Counted from the first letter of the stretch, positions 32,669 to 42,273 are shown. The stretch: 49,476 nucleotides of DNA from Prevotella sp. (GCA_017462915.1 JAFTQG010000023.1:1-49476), one strand, 5' to 3'. Numbers and translations: made by a program. The notes: a model not told the origin generated them from the letters alone.

Positions 32669-35179
32669 CTATCTCCTCAGTCCTGAATGTTGTTCTTCTG
32701 CCTTATTCTCAGATGAAACGGCATCTTCTGCCTTGTTCACAGGCGAGACCGTTTCACTGACACCTCTCTTAGCCAAGGTCTTTTGTTTCGGATCCTCCAG
32801 CTGGTCACAGATGGCAACACGTTCACCGGCCCTAACCAATTTGGGAAGGTTCGTGTCAAGTGCATGATAAGGAAAGCCAGCCATTGCAAGAGGCTTGCCC
32901 TCGTCATCCAAACGACTTGTACTCTTCGTCAGGGTGATGCCGAGAATATTGGATGCCTTGACCGCATCCTCCTTATAGGTCTCGTAGAAATCGCCGCAAC
33001 GGAAAAGAAGGACTGCGTCAGGATGTTTTCTCTTCAGGTCAAGATACTGCCTGACGAGAGGTGAAACAGCGGCTTTTACTGCCTTTTCCTCTTTCTTCCC
33101 TTCCTGCTCCTTCTGTTCTTTATCCTCCTCTTCCTTTTTCCGAATCTTCTCCTTTTCCTCAGCCTGACTGTCCTCATGCTGACTCTCCTGCATCTGTTCC
33201 TCATGCTTCCCAACAATAGCCGTCTCCGCCTGTCTGTTCTCTGTCGCCTCCTGCTTTTCCTGCCGTGTCTGTTCCACGGCATTGTCCTTTTGCAATACAT
33301 CGGCAAACAGCGAGGCGGCAAGATTTTGCTTGTAGGATTCCCTGTCTGGAGCCACCCACAGACGCTGCCATTGGGAGGGGCTGACGCTTCTCGGCTGCAT
33401 CTTCCTGCCGTCGATGGTGGCAGCGCACAGGCAGGCTCCTGACTTGGCACGGAACACGGCGACACGCTGGATACGGTTCAGGTCAACCTCCTGGTCCGTG
33501 ACACCGAAGATGTCAACCTTCATATCGGGTTTTGCCTCTGCCATGGCATAGTATTTCTGCGCCAGCTCCACACGCACGTTCTCGATATTGTCCATCGACT
33601 GCTTCAAGGTGGTGAAGAACTGGTTGAGGTCACCCTTGTCAGGATAGACGGCAAAGCCGTCCTTGCCCTCCGGCTTGATGTACAGTGCCCACCGTTCCTT
33701 GTCGTCCTTCACCATCTGCACGCTGTCAAAGCCGATGTCCCTGCTGTGGCTCACAGCTTCTGTGGCATCCAGGGAGGACAGGTCCTCTATCGACCAGTTC
33801 CTCAGCCGTGACACGGTTATCTTCTTGTCGGCGAAATAGCTGTCGTCCGGACGGAAGCCCAATGCTCCGTCGGGATTGTAGAAACGCACGGTGTCATAGC
33901 CTTCCTTCTGCAGGGCACTGGTGAAGCGTTGCTTGTTCATGCCCTTTATCTCGTTGTTCACCTCCAGCGAAGCCCCTTGTGGCAATACCACGTCTGCGGC
34001 CTTGCCTTCTGCATCCCTTACGATGACCACAGTTCTCCGTTCCTCGCTGGGATGCTGTCTGATCTCATCCGACACAAAGAAATGTCCGGGTATCTTTTCC
34101 TGCATCCGCGCAGTCTCCCTTTGATTCTGGCAGGTGGCGTACTCCACCTTCTCGCCCTGTTCCGCTTTCTTCAGCACATTCAGCGCACCGTTCACCTCAC
34201 TCTCTACGGCATCAATCAGGCGAGGGTCTTCCTTGAGTTCCCTCGTCCAATAGTCCACCATGCCGAGACTGTCCTTTGACAGACGTGCGGGCAATCCCAG
34301 TTCCAGCATCTTCACTCCGGAGGCGATTTCGGTTATGAGACGTTCCTTTCTGACGGCATCCTCCGAAGGAGCCACTCCATTCTTCATAACCATACCCTCA
34401 CGTGCCAGGCGCTGCTGATGGCCGGTAGCGGACACCAGCTGGCGCATCATCTCCTGTACATAGTCGTTGTAATGCTCGAAGTCACGCTGACGTGGCAGGT
34501 AGATGACATCCTTTTCGGTGTCATAATGGGCGACTCCCGTACCGTCCTGCCGTACAGCGACAAGGTTGTCCTTCATCTTCTGAAGAAATGCGTTGACATG
34601 GCCGTGCAGCTGTTTGTCCTCCCTAGAACCGTAGCCCCTTTCCTCCACATTGCCGTTCTTTCTCAATGCGATATTGTAGTCTGTCTCGTTGGACATGGGC
34701 AGGAGCGTCTGGTCGATATTAAAAAGCATTCTGGTCTCCCTGTTCTTCACTCCCTTGTACTGTTGTTTGTCCTGTTCCGGCAATTCCGTATATGCCTCCC
34801 TGGAAATTACATCGTCCGGATTGTTGCGGTTCACATACTTGTTCCAGTTGTAGTAAAGGAACGGTACACCCTTCTCATGCTCCCTCACACTCTCTCCGCG
34901 TGCCTTGGCTTCCGAGAAGAGTGTGAAGAGATTGGTCTTGCAGCCTTTCGCATCGGAGTCGAGGGCAAGGATAACGGCATTGAACGGACTGACCGCAAAG
35001 CCTTTCGGGTAGAGCTTCGGGTACAATTTCCCGCTGGCATTCAGCCAATGGCCGCCTGCATCCACGGCAGTCGTCAGTGCCTCATTGAGCAGTGACACCT
35101 GCTTGTCGGTAGCCCTTTTCTCAATTTGGCCTTTGGTATTCTGCTCCTGCTGTTCGTTCTGTTCTGTCTTGTCTTTCAT
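32669..35179 (-). CDS. ArdC/dead-zincin protein fused to MutS domain I
   Basis: The N-terminal half of this 836-residue protein resembles a diverged ArdC-plus-zincin polyvalent protein: where its neighbour at 28372-30108 has HEMAH, this one has a [16 protein letters not shown] segment without the HExxH, followed by a matching RLITEIASG helix. The last part (about residues 720-800), after a long charged linker, is a clear MutS N-terminal mismatch-recognition domain: [24 protein letters not shown] with the FYE motif, [10 protein letters not shown] and [14 protein letters not shown]. No MutS ATPase is present. It could bind mismatched or branched DNA during transfer. This is a real fusion within one frame. 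Confidence 0.82.
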   Translation of the reverse strand: MKDKTEQNEQQEQNTKGQIEKRATDKQVSLLNEALTTAVDAGGHWLNASGKLYPKLYPKGFAVSPFNAVILALDSDAKGCKTNLFTLFSEAKARGESVREHEKGVPFLYYNWNKYVNRNNPDDVISREAYTELPEQDKQQYKGVKNRETRMLFNIDQTLLPMSNETDYNIALRKNGNVEERGYGSREDKQLHGHVNAFLQKMKDNLVAVRQDGTGVAHYDTEKDVIYLPRQRDFEHYNDYVQEMMRQLVSATGHQQRLAREGMVMKNGVAPSEDAVRKERLITEIASGVKMLELGLPARLSKDSLGMVDYWTRELKEDPRLIDAVESEVNGALNVLKKAEQGEKVEYATCQNQRETARMQEKIPGHFFVSDEIRQHPSEERRTVVIVRDAEGKAADVVLPQGASLEVNNEIKGMNKQRFTSALQKEGYDTVRFYNPDGALGFRPDDSYFADKKITVSRLRNWSIEDLSSLDATEAVSHSRDIGFDSVQMVKDDKERWALYIKPEGKDGFAVYPDKGDLNQFFTTLKQSMDNIENVRVELAQKYYAMAEAKPDMKVDIFGVTDQEVDLNRIQRVAVFRAKSGACLCAATIDGRKMQPRSVSPSQWQRLWVAPDRESYKQNLAASLFADVLQKDNAVEQTRQEKQEATENRQAETAIVGKHEEQMQESQHEDSQAEEKEKIRKKEEEDKEQKEQEGKKEEKAVKAAVSPLVRQYLDLKRKHPDAVLLFRCGDFYETYKEDAVKASNILGITLTKSTSRLDDEGKPLAMAGFPYHALDTNLPKLVRAGERVAICDQLEDPKQKTLAKRGVSETVSPVNKAEDAVSSENKAEEQHSGLRR

Positions 35180-35196
35180 ATATACTTATCTTTTGA

Positions 35197-37005
35197 TTAT
35201 TGTATTCCTCTTGGTCTTGCAACCGCCTCACGGACATTCTCCTCATACTGTGCCGCTGCCACCTGCCGCATCTGGTCGTTCTTGGCAAGTATGGCATTGG
35301 CAAGGGTGTTCAACGGCAATGCGCCAGACTGATAGGCCCCAATCACACTGTCGGGCAGCTGGATGGTACAGGGCACATTGTCTATATTGGCGACAAGGCA
35401 TCGTCCTTGCAGCATAGGGGTGCTGATACGCGGGTTGAGCGGCTCGTCGGGATATTGGCGGTACTGTACGTTGTGGCTTGCATTATTTGTGGCAGGTGAA
35501 GCGATGCCTTCATGCTGTTTTCTGTCCAGCACCTCATGCCCGGTCTTGTTCAGGAGGTTGGCTCCGCCCATGCCCATCAGCATTATCTTGAGAATGGGGT
35601 TCTTCACGAATATTCCTGCGGCAATGGCGGCCAGCGGAAACAGACTATTGTCCAAATTCAGCGATTTTGTCTTGCCTGTGAACAGCCCGACAAGCACATC
35701 GGGAAGCATGGCAAGCACATAGCCAAGGTTCTTGCCGATGTCTGAAAAGCCATTCAGCCCGAAACTCTGCAGTAGCCCGTCCCAACCGTTTTCGTTGGTC
35801 TGAACAGGGGGTTCTTCCGGTTGTGTGGACGTTCCTGTATTCTGCTCCTGCCTTTCTTGCGGCATGTCCTGTGGCTTTTCCTGCGCCTTTTTCTCGTTCT
35901 TTACCCCGGCTTCTTGCCGTGCCTTTATCTCCAGATACTCATCTTCCATACCTGGTGCCACAATCAAGGGCACATCCTTGTACTTGCCCTTGCGCTGTGC
36001 CGCATCGGCGGCATGGGGATCGAGGAAGGTTCCCTTATTCCACGGGAACTTTGTCTGTTCGGGCTGTTTCATCCAATCCATAAGCATATAATTTTGCGTG
36101 GGAATCTTATTTTTGAGGAGGGCATTGGTGGCCTTGATATAATTGTTTTCATGTTTCCTGATGCCTTGGGCCTCCTTCCTGAAAGCGGAAAAGGCATTGC
36201 TGTCCGTTCCCCAAACACCCTTGCTGATACAATCCTCCACGCTGACCTCACGGTTGCTGCCCTTTCTGTTCAGATGTTCCATCCCGGCATTGAGCATCAC
36301 ATCAATGCCCACAAATTTTGCGAATGTTGCCCATGAGCTGACGCCTCCCATTGCCACGGCATCGGATGAAGCTCCTACTGTCCATCCTACGGCTTTTTCT
36401 GTCCGTGAGGGCTTATAGGCCGCTTCTCCTCTTGCTTCTATCTCGGCGGCAAGCGGTGACTTGTTCAGTTCGTAGGGCAGGCTGAACAGGCTGGTCTGTG
36501 CCGCCTTGCGAAGGATATAGTCGGCCGAGGATTTTGGCATACGGTCTTTCACCATCCTGTCAATCATCAGTTGCTCCATGCGGTGGTCGATGTATGCGTA
36601 TGCCAGATCACATCCCAACTGTCTGGAGAGCGTATCGTAACGCTCACGTCCAATCTCTGACACCACGGCCTTGCGCCATTCCCCTGCCATCACGGCCAGA
36701 TCCCGCTGCATGTCCTTGTTGCCCATGACGGATTTCCTGCACATTGCCAGATAGTCCTCCGTGGTCTTGCTGTTCCATTCGCCTGTGATTCTCAGTGTGG
36801 CATACGGGTCATCGCCGGGCATTCCGGCTGTTGCCATAGAGCGCAGGATGCCCGCCGCGCTGCTGGAATAGGCACGCATCTCATCGGCCTGCTTTTGAGA
36901 CAGGTCCTTCCGCACCCTGCCCATAACCGGGGCAAGGTGACACCCGAAATAGTCGCTCATAAGACGCTCTATCTCTGCAAACCGCTGACTGTTTTTGACT
37001 GCCAT
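35197..37005 (-). CDS. Large membrane-associated transfer protein
   Basis: Unrecognised 602-residue protein. The chosen ATG (37005) gives MAVKNSQRFAEIERLM; the frame is open further upstream to 37104 but lies over the next gene. The middle has a hydrophobic region (IDVMLNAG...), and there are two hydrophobic stretches around 480-530 (LGYVLAMLPDVLVGLF, LFPLAAIAAGIFV, PILKIMLMGMGGANLL). The C-terminus is polar. Place in the operon and composition suggest an envelope component of the conjugation machine; no family can be named. Confidence 0.7.
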   Translation of the reverse strand: MAVKNSQRFAEIERLMSDYFGCHLAPVMGRVRKDLSQKQADEMRAYSSSAAGILRSMATAGMPGDDPYATLRITGEWNSKTTEDYLAMCRKSVMGNKDMQRDLAVMAGEWRKAVVSEIGRERYDTLSRQLGCDLAYAYIDHRMEQLMIDRMVKDRMPKSSADYILRKAAQTSLFSLPYELNKSPLAAEIEARGEAAYKPSRTEKAVGWTVGASSDAVAMGGVSSWATFAKFVGIDVMLNAGMEHLNRKGSNREVSVEDCISKGVWGTDSNAFSAFRKEAQGIRKHENNYIKATNALLKNKIPTQNYMLMDWMKQPEQTKFPWNKGTFLDPHAADAAQRKGKYKDVPLIVAPGMEDEYLEIKARQEAGVKNEKKAQEKPQDMPQERQEQNTGTSTQPEEPPVQTNENGWDGLLQSFGLNGFSDIGKNLGYVLAMLPDVLVGLFTGKTKSLNLDNSLFPLAAIAAGIFVKNPILKIMLMGMGGANLLNKTGHEVLDRKQHEGIASPATNNASHNVQYRQYPDEPLNPRISTPMLQGRCLVANIDNVPCTIQLPDSVIGAYQSGALPLNTLANAILAKNDQMRQVAAAQYEENVREAVARPRGIQ

Positions 37006-37010
37006 ATACT

Positions 37011-37277
37011 TTATATATTGTACTGTTTCAATATCTGCTCTTTTGTCTGCTCGATGGCATTGTGGTAGATTTCCATCTGTCTGGGGTAATGCTCCTCCAG
37101 CCACTCATCCTTGTTCACCATATTGTGGATGAACTGCACGGCCATACGCTCCTCTATCTCTACGGACGGTTCTCCATCCTCCTTGCCGTTGAACCAGGCT
37201 TTCGTCCACCACCGTACCCCTGCACGGTCGGGATAGACGCTTACCATCCTCGGAATGTCGAAGCTTTGGATGTCCAC
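37011..37277 (-). CDS. Small protein, possibly the C-terminal part of the upstream M23-like protein
   Basis: An 88-residue stretch (from a GTG at 37277) of clear protein-like sequence: FDIPRMVSVYPDRAGVRWWTKAWFNGKED...EEHYPRQMEIYHNAIEQTKEQIL. The frame is open further upstream without an ATG, back to the A9 run at 37335-37343 in the previous gene. A -1 frameshift there would join the two frames into a single polypeptide of about 378 residues. It is therefore either a coupled small gene with a GTG start or the second half of one gene. See findings. Confidence 0.6.
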   Translation of the reverse strand: MDIQSFDIPRMVSVYPDRAGVRWWTKAWFNGKEDGEPSVEIEERMAVQFIHNMVNKDEWLEEHYPRQMEIYHNAIEQTKEQILKQYNI

Positions 37278-37315
37278 GTCCAGATCCGCAAGCGGGTCGA
37301 TGATGCCGTCATGCC

Positions 37316-38146
37316 TCAGGGCTTGCTCATGGAGTTTTTTTTTAGAACGTCGTCCATGGTGGACAGATAGACCTGATGGCGCATGGCAAGGTAGTTGAGG
37401 AAGTCGGCTATCAGCAGGTTCTGCACCTTGGCCGCCAACGGCATACTGCGCATACCGATGCCCAGAGGATTGGACATGCTCGGCATGGTCTCGTAGAAGT
37501 AGTGCTTGCCGGCACCCAAGGAGAAGATGTTGCGTAATGACTGTTCGGTATGCTCCGGAATACTGTATGCTCCCTGCTGCAGGTCCTCGAAGTAGGAGGG
37601 CAGGAAGCGGAGCATCAGGGTCTCAATCTCCTGCCTGTCTGTGTCGTAGGGAGACGGGACGGTCATGTTCAATGTCTCGTTTCCGTCCGCACCTATCATT
37701 GCGTTATGCTCCAATGCCTTGATATTGCCGTAGAGCATGGTGAGGAACTCCAGCGGATTGATTTCCTCGCCGTCGAACCTCACTTCCATATGTAGCAGGT
37801 CTCCGCTGACGGCAACGGCCTGTCCGGCTTTCACGCCTTGGGAAAAGTTGGCGAAGACATTGGAGAGATGCCTGTATGTCACCTCGTACTTGCCATAGCG
37901 GATGGTCTGATAGATGCCGTGCGTGGCATCCGACCCGACGGCAGACACCGTACCTGATGCCACGGCCGCCAGAAGGTAGTGGTTCACATTGAAGTCGATA
38001 CCGTGATGGAAGAAGGTTTCCCCTGTGGCAGGATGCCTCTGCTCTCCATAGCCCAGGGACATCTGCACGTCTTGTTTCTGAGGCTCCTCAAAAGGCATAC
38101 AATAGCCGCTCGGTGAGCGCAGTATCATCTGTTCCGTATATTTCAT
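37316..38146 (-). CDS. M23-like protein with degenerate active site
   Basis: The N-terminal half of this 276-residue protein has the M23/LytM fold: LGYGEQRHPATGETFFHHGIDFN (zinc ligands His47 and Asp51), YRHLSN (catalytic-type His), and GDLLHMEVRF, where the first His of the HxH pair is Leu while the second (zinc ligand) is kept. Loss of that catalytic His suggests it does not cut peptidoglycan and instead binds it or serves as scaffold. No signal peptide is visible. The end of the frame runs through nine consecutive A (coding strand) and stops 5 codons later. It lies between the membrane protein at 38175 and the small frame at 37011. Confidence 0.75.
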   Translation of the reverse strand: MKYTEQMILRSPSGYCMPFEEPQKQDVQMSLGYGEQRHPATGETFFHHGIDFNVNHYLLAAVASGTVSAVGSDATHGIYQTIRYGKYEVTYRHLSNVFANFSQGVKAGQAVAVSGDLLHMEVRFDGEEINPLEFLTMLYGNIKALEHNAMIGADGNETLNMTVPSPYDTDRQEIETLMLRFLPSYFEDLQQGAYSIPEHTEQSLRNIFSLGAGKHYFYETMPSMSNPLGIGMRSMPLAAKVQNLLIADFLNYLAMRHQVYLSTMDDVLKKNSMSKP

Positions 38147-38174
38147 GAATTTTCAATTTTATAGTATGTTCTGC

Positions 38175-38834
38175 TTATCTTCTCATTCCTCTGCCTTGTG
38201 ACTCCGTTTCGGTAAGGGGCTGACCGTTGGAAGAGGTGCCGCCGTTGGGCAATGCCTGTGACACTCTGGAGTTGTTGCCGATAATCATCATGCCCAGCAG
38301 CGCACCGGCTATCTTGCTCATCCAGCCGAAGCGCCCGAATACCATGAAGGCGGCTGCCACCAGTCCCACGATGCTCAGCCCCGACACGTTGCCCCTGCCG
38401 ATGTTCCCGAAGAAATTGCCGATCATGTCACCGCCACCTCCTCCGAACATGTTCCTGAAGAAGTCGCTGATACCGCTGAACTTGTTGTCAACGCTATTTG
38501 CGGCATTGTTCACCGCATCAACGGCTTCCCCTGCCTTGTCCTTCAGTTCCCGTACATCGTCCGCTGTCTGTGCGACGGTGTCGGTGGCACTCTCTCCTAT
38601 GACGGCATCGCCCACAATGCGGGCCACGCTCTTGTCCGTGGTCAGTTTCTCCCATGCGACATAGCCTACAGCACCGCCTGCTGCTGCGGTCTTCATGGCT
38701 CTTCCTGCGCCTGTGAGGGTGCGTTGTGGGTGCAGTGCGGCACTTCCGGCTTCATGACCTGCTGCTTTGAGGGCATTGCCGGTCCCCCGCGCAGCCTTGC
38801 CGCCATATTTTAATAATGAACTCCAAAATCCCAT
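38175..38834 (-). CDS. Glycine/alanine-rich membrane protein
   Basis: This 219-residue protein has an amphipathic N-terminus with many Ala and Gly, a coiled-coil-like middle (DDVRELKDKAGEAVDAVNN), a glycine loop (MFGGGGGDM) and two hydrophobic helices (LSIVGLVAAAFMVFG, ISKIAGALLGMMII-like). A membrane component of the transfer operon seems likely. No family is recognised. A REP-like element lies just upstream of its start. Confidence 0.65.
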   Translation of the reverse strand: MGFWSSLLKYGGKAARGTGNALKAAGHEAGSAALHPQRTLTGAGRAMKTAAAGGAVGYVAWEKLTTDKSVARIVGDAVIGESATDTVAQTADDVRELKDKAGEAVDAVNNAANSVDNKFSGISDFFRNMFGGGGGDMIGNFFGNIGRGNVSGLSIVGLVAAAFMVFGRFGWMSKIAGALLGMMIIGNNSRVSQALPNGGTSSNGQPLTETESQGRGMRR

Positions 38835-38849
38835 TTTCTCTCATTTTAT

Positions 38850-38918
38850 GGTTTGACTTCGTCTTCTTCTGTCACGACTCGGCATAGCTCGAACAAGTTC
38901 AGCTCTGCTCTCGCTGCT
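38850..38918 (-). repeat. REP-like palindromic element R2
   Basis: On the - strand: GCAGCGAGAGCAGAGCTG, stem AGCT-GAAC/GTTC-GAGCT, ATGCCGAGTCGTGA and a GAAGACGAAGTCAAA tail. It fills most of the gap between two transfer genes, so it lies within the operon's transcript. Confidence 0.65.
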
Positions 38919-38921
38919 TCA

Positions 38922-39605
38922 TCACTTGACATTTTTGCTTACCTGTTTCCAGCGTCTCTTTGCCGCTGCCGCTATCTCTGCCTTATTGGCCTTGGCAGGA
39001 CGTGTCCCTTCGTCTATCTCCAGCCAGATGTCGCCCATGGTGGTGTATTTAACCGCCCTGGTCAGGCGTTTCAGCTGTCTGTTCATCGTCTTCAGTTTGG
39101 GACGGATGCCGAAGACTATCTCCATGCGCTCCTTCTCGGTCATCTTGTTGCCTGAAAGACACACCGTGCGGATGTCATTTACAATCTCTATGCTGTTCAT
39201 TATCAGCTCACGGTATATCCTGTTGCGCTTGGTGGACAGGGCTACGGCAAGCCCGTTGGCAGGATGGGCATCAAGCTGTCTGACAAGACCGCCCATATTG
39301 TCTGTGAGCTGTGTTATCTCGTGATAGAAACCGTATATCTGTGCGGCATAGCAGACGATGGAGCGGAAGGAGTCCAGATAGTTGTTGAACTCGCGCTGCA
39401 GGTCGGTGGTGGCTTCCACCTCTTCCTTCGTCCAGATGTGACCTGTGGACTGTAGCAGCATCACTTTCTCCTGGTTCTTCAGCTCCTTTTCCGCCTTGTT
39501 GGTATATAGCAGAATCATCCCTGCAAGAGTAGGGTCGTTCTGCGCCCGTACTCCCGCAAAGGATGACACCAACATTATCATGACAAAAGAAATATAATAT
39601 CTCAT
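38922..39605 (-). CDS. Exported protein, paralogue of the next upstream gene product
   Basis: This 227-residue protein has a signal peptide (MRYYISFVMIMLVSSFAGVRAQ) and a helical mature part with N-Y-L-x-S, a QIYGFYHEI helix and a C-terminal MNRQLKRLTRAVKYTTMGDIW. The same order and several motifs (a W near 60, NNYLDS/NSYLKT, RLYLSIRYYTMTDVW versus KRLTRAVKYTTMGDIW) occur in the 39630-40331 product, so they are paralogues. A periplasmic subunit such as a VirB5-like or TraJ-like protein is possible. Confidence 0.72.
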   Translation of the reverse strand: MRYYISFVMIMLVSSFAGVRAQNDPTLAGMILLYTNKAEKELKNQEKVMLLQSTGHIWTKEEVEATTDLQREFNNYLDSFRSIVCYAAQIYGFYHEITQLTDNMGGLVRQLDAHPANGLAVALSTKRNRIYRELIMNSIEIVNDIRTVCLSGNKMTEKERMEIVFGIRPKLKTMNRQLKRLTRAVKYTTMGDIWLEIDEGTRPAKANKAEIAAAAKRRWKQVSKNVK

Positions 39606-39629
39606 GGTTACGGCATGAATCGTTTATCG

Positions 39630-40331
39630 TTAATAACCGGCTGTCAACCGCCCGGCCCTGCGCCAGCGTCCAAGGGCTTGTACGGCAATCTCCCCGTTGC
39701 TGCGGTCTATCATTCCTGCTGTCACGCGGTTCCACACATCGGTCATCGTGTAGTAGCGTATGGAGAGGTAGAGCCTGTGCAACTTCTTGCTGAAAGCACC
39801 CAGTTTGTCATTCAATGCCCACAGCGTCTTGCTGCGGTCCGCACCTGTCAGCATGTTTTCCCTGCCGCCCTTGGCGACAGCATCCTTCAGCAGGGTGAAT
39901 ACCGACACCAGTTCCGTGGCTGTTTCCATATAGAGGTTGTTCATGCTCATTGTGGCAACGATGCCCTGCGGATTGTCTGCGATGGCCTTGCGGAGTTTGC
40001 CAAGGGTGACAAAGATTCTCACACCGTCATCATACAGATGGGTGCAGGCTTTGAGGGAGGAGGCATAGCCGCTGGCGGTTTTCAGATAACTGTTGTATTT
40101 CTTCTCCCAATCGTGTATCTTCGTGAACTCTGCGGCGATGGTGTTCTGCAGCAAGGCCGTCTTGGTCTGCCCTTTGATTTCCTTCTCTATCTCACCGTTG
40201 ATGGCTTCATTGCCCTCTGCCAATGCCATCCATTCCAAAGGATTGGCGGATACGATCTGCGCGTTGGCTGACGGTACTGCAAACATCATGACAAGCATGA
40301 TGAGCAGTATATTATCTGTTCGTGATCTCAT
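39630..40331 (-). CDS. Exported protein, paralogue of 38922-39605
   Basis: This 233-residue protein has a signal peptide (LLIMLVMMFAVPSANAQ) and a helical mature domain ending LHRLYLSIRYYTMTDVWNR, matching the end of its neighbour. Its ATG lies 20 bases inside the end of the PH-domain gene. The pair probably forms part of the periplasmic side of the conjugation machine. Confidence 0.72.
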   Translation of the reverse strand: MRSRTDNILLIMLVMMFAVPSANAQIVSANPLEWMALAEGNEAINGEIEKEIKGQTKTALLQNTIAAEFTKIHDWEKKYNSYLKTASGYASSLKACTHLYDDGVRIFVTLGKLRKAIADNPQGIVATMSMNNLYMETATELVSVFTLLKDAVAKGGRENMLTGADRSKTLWALNDKLGAFSKKLHRLYLSIRYYTMTDVWNRVTAGMIDRSNGEIAVQALGRWRRAGRLTAGY

Positions 40332-40803
40332 AAACTCCCTTTCTTCTTTTATTGATTTCCACTCGCTGACGGATATGTGAGACGATCTCCCGCTTATTCG
40401 CCATGCCTGTAAGCTCCAAACGCGGTGTGCTTCTGTCCATGGAGAATATCGTCACGCTTTTCAGTCCGCAAATCTGTTGCATCAGGGTCTGATGCTCCGC
40501 AAAGTCCACTACCCGGTACAGTTCCATATAGTTCACGCTACGCTGAAACACACCATGCTCACAGATAATCTGCTCACTCCCGATGTGGTAGCGGATATTC
40601 CTCAAATAAATGAACCGGTAAAGCAAACAGAGGGAAAGAAGTCCTGCTATGGCAAGGGCTGTCTTTCCTATTTCTGTATTTGGCAAACCGCCGACGGCAA
40701 ATGCACATATACACAGCAAGAGCATGGGCAGTTCGTTGATGAAGAACTGCCATACGCTGGGGCGCAATGTGATTACCGTCTGATTTTCTTGTCTCATGTT
40801 CAT
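40312..40803 (-). CDS. Bacterial PH-domain (YdbS-like) membrane protein
   Basis: This 163-residue protein has two hydrophobic helices near residues 20-65 (FFINELPMLLLCICAFAVGG and TALAIAGLLSLCLLYRFIY), followed by a bPH2/DUF304-type domain (IRYHIGSEQIICEHGVFQRSVNYMELYRVVDF). The start overlaps the TOPRIM gene's stop (ATGA). The domain call is fairly sure; its job in a transfer operon is unknown. Confidence 0.8.
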   Translation of the reverse strand: MNMRQENQTVITLRPSVWQFFINELPMLLLCICAFAVGGLPNTEIGKTALAIAGLLSLCLLYRFIYLRNIRYHIGSEQIICEHGVFQRSVNYMELYRVVDFAEHQTLMQQICGLKSVTIFSMDRSTPRLELTGMANKREIVSHIRQRVEINKRRKGVYEITNR

Positions 40804-42272
40804 CTGCGATGGAATGTAGTTGCTCTTTGTTCATTCTCTTCTTGTTCTTTCATAGTAGGCTCAGTTTTATCCCGGTCTGTCTTAAAACCGCCTGCCTGTG
40901 AGAGTTGCATCTTTCCCAGCAATTCGTCGTTGAAGTCCTTGTACCCTTTGGAAGGCATTTCACGGACAATCTCAACAGAATATAAATCCTGACCGTCCTG
41001 AAGATGGAGTCTCTCCAGCAGGGCGGTCTTGAAGTTCCGATAGGTCTTGTTCATCGTCTCTGTGGCTTCCTGTTTGTCCTCCTTGCACACAAGGGGCGAA
41101 TAGTGGTACTCCATTGCCTCTTCCATTGCCGAGTCGTATTTGCGATAAAGCTCTTGCAGTGGCTTGGGGAGTGCGGCATATTGCTCATCTTCTATGCCAA
41201 ACAAATCTTTGGTCGTTCTGAGTGGCTTGTCAAAACTCTCAATAAAAGGTCTCATATCAGCCGGGATTCTGTCTGGTGAGACTAATCCTGTCTTTCTTGC
41301 AATATCCTCGAAGTTGGCGGCAAACTGTTTTCCTGCCATGTCATTGTCAAATCCAAGATGGAAAGTTGCCTGCGGAGCGGCATTGATGAGTCCCTGCATC
41401 TGGCCTACACCGGGATTGCCTCCTGTGGAGACATAGACTGCGGACCTGAAATCACGTTGCCTGCCGGCATCCTGTCCTTTGTCCTGTCCCATCCGCAGCT
41501 GGTAGAATGCCATGGCATCGTATGCGCTCTCAAAGACATAGACGGACTTGGCTTCTTTCAGTCCCGTGCCACCGGGACTGGCTATCCACAGACCTTCGCT
41601 GCTGTTGCTGCCTTCAGCCTTGCCCTTATAACCGCCGCTGCCGTCTATCTTCGGTCGCCCTCGTTCCTCGAAGCCCACGGTCTTGTCCGGCTCTTTGGGC
41701 AGGACAAGCGGAAAGGAGAGGTTGGCGAAACTGAGACCGTCTGGGCGGTGCTTGGTCGCCAGGCAGAAATAACGGTGAAAGGCATACTGCGTGTAGAGGT
41801 CGATGCCCCTGTATTTGAAATAGGGATAAAACTTCTTCTGTGTCTCCCTGTCCTGCGGGTTGAACTTGTGGATGTCGTAATCATTCAAGGAGAATGGCTT
41901 GCTGTCTTTCCTCGGCTCTGTGATTCTGGCAGAAATGTCCTCGATGGGCTGGTTGAGGAGTCTGTTGCAGACGAGGTTGACGAGCCTGTCAGCGGACACT
42001 CCGGACTTGTTCTCTGCAAACAATTCGGGATGCTCCTTAATGAATGAGATGACATTATACACCTTTTGCTGCGGTGGCTGGAAGCAGCACTTGCCGTTCT
42101 GGGTGACAATGAACTTGTCGCCACGCACCCGTCTGCCGTCGCTGTCTGTACGCACATACGACGGATAGCGCAAGCCATCCCTCTTGTTCAGATGATAGCC
42201 TGCGTCCAGCAGAACATCCTGTATGCCAAGTCTGTTCAGAAAGTCATCGTATGTCAGTCCATTGCCGCTCAT
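40800..42272 (-). CDS. TOPRIM-domain (DUF3991-like) primase-type protein
   Basis: The N-terminal half of this 490-residue protein resembles a DnaG-type zinc-binding-like/DUF3991 region (QDVLLDAGYHLNKRDGLRYPSYV...GDKFIVTQNGKCCF). The central part is a TOPRIM fold: SVYVFESAYDAMAF with the conserved Glu, then a strand and LGFDNDMAG with the D-N-D metal motif. Such proteins are thought to act in priming or processing of the transferred strand. It follows the DUF4099-like gene by 1 base and precedes the PH gene with an ATGA overlap. Confidence 0.82.
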   Translation of the reverse strand: MSGNGLTYDDFLNRLGIQDVLLDAGYHLNKRDGLRYPSYVRTDSDGRRVRGDKFIVTQNGKCCFQPPQQKVYNVISFIKEHPELFAENKSGVSADRLVNLVCNRLLNQPIEDISARITEPRKDSKPFSLNDYDIHKFNPQDRETQKKFYPYFKYRGIDLYTQYAFHRYFCLATKHRPDGLSFANLSFPLVLPKEPDKTVGFEERGRPKIDGSGGYKGKAEGSNSSEGLWIASPGGTGLKEAKSVYVFESAYDAMAFYQLRMGQDKGQDAGRQRDFRSAVYVSTGGNPGVGQMQGLINAAPQATFHLGFDNDMAGKQFAANFEDIARKTGLVSPDRIPADMRPFIESFDKPLRTTKDLFGIEDEQYAALPKPLQELYRKYDSAMEEAMEYHYSPLVCKEDKQEATETMNKTYRNFKTALLERLHLQDGQDLYSVEIVREMPSKGYKDFNDELLGKMQLSQAGGFKTDRDKTEPTMKEQEENEQRATTFHRR

Positions 42273-42273
42273 G

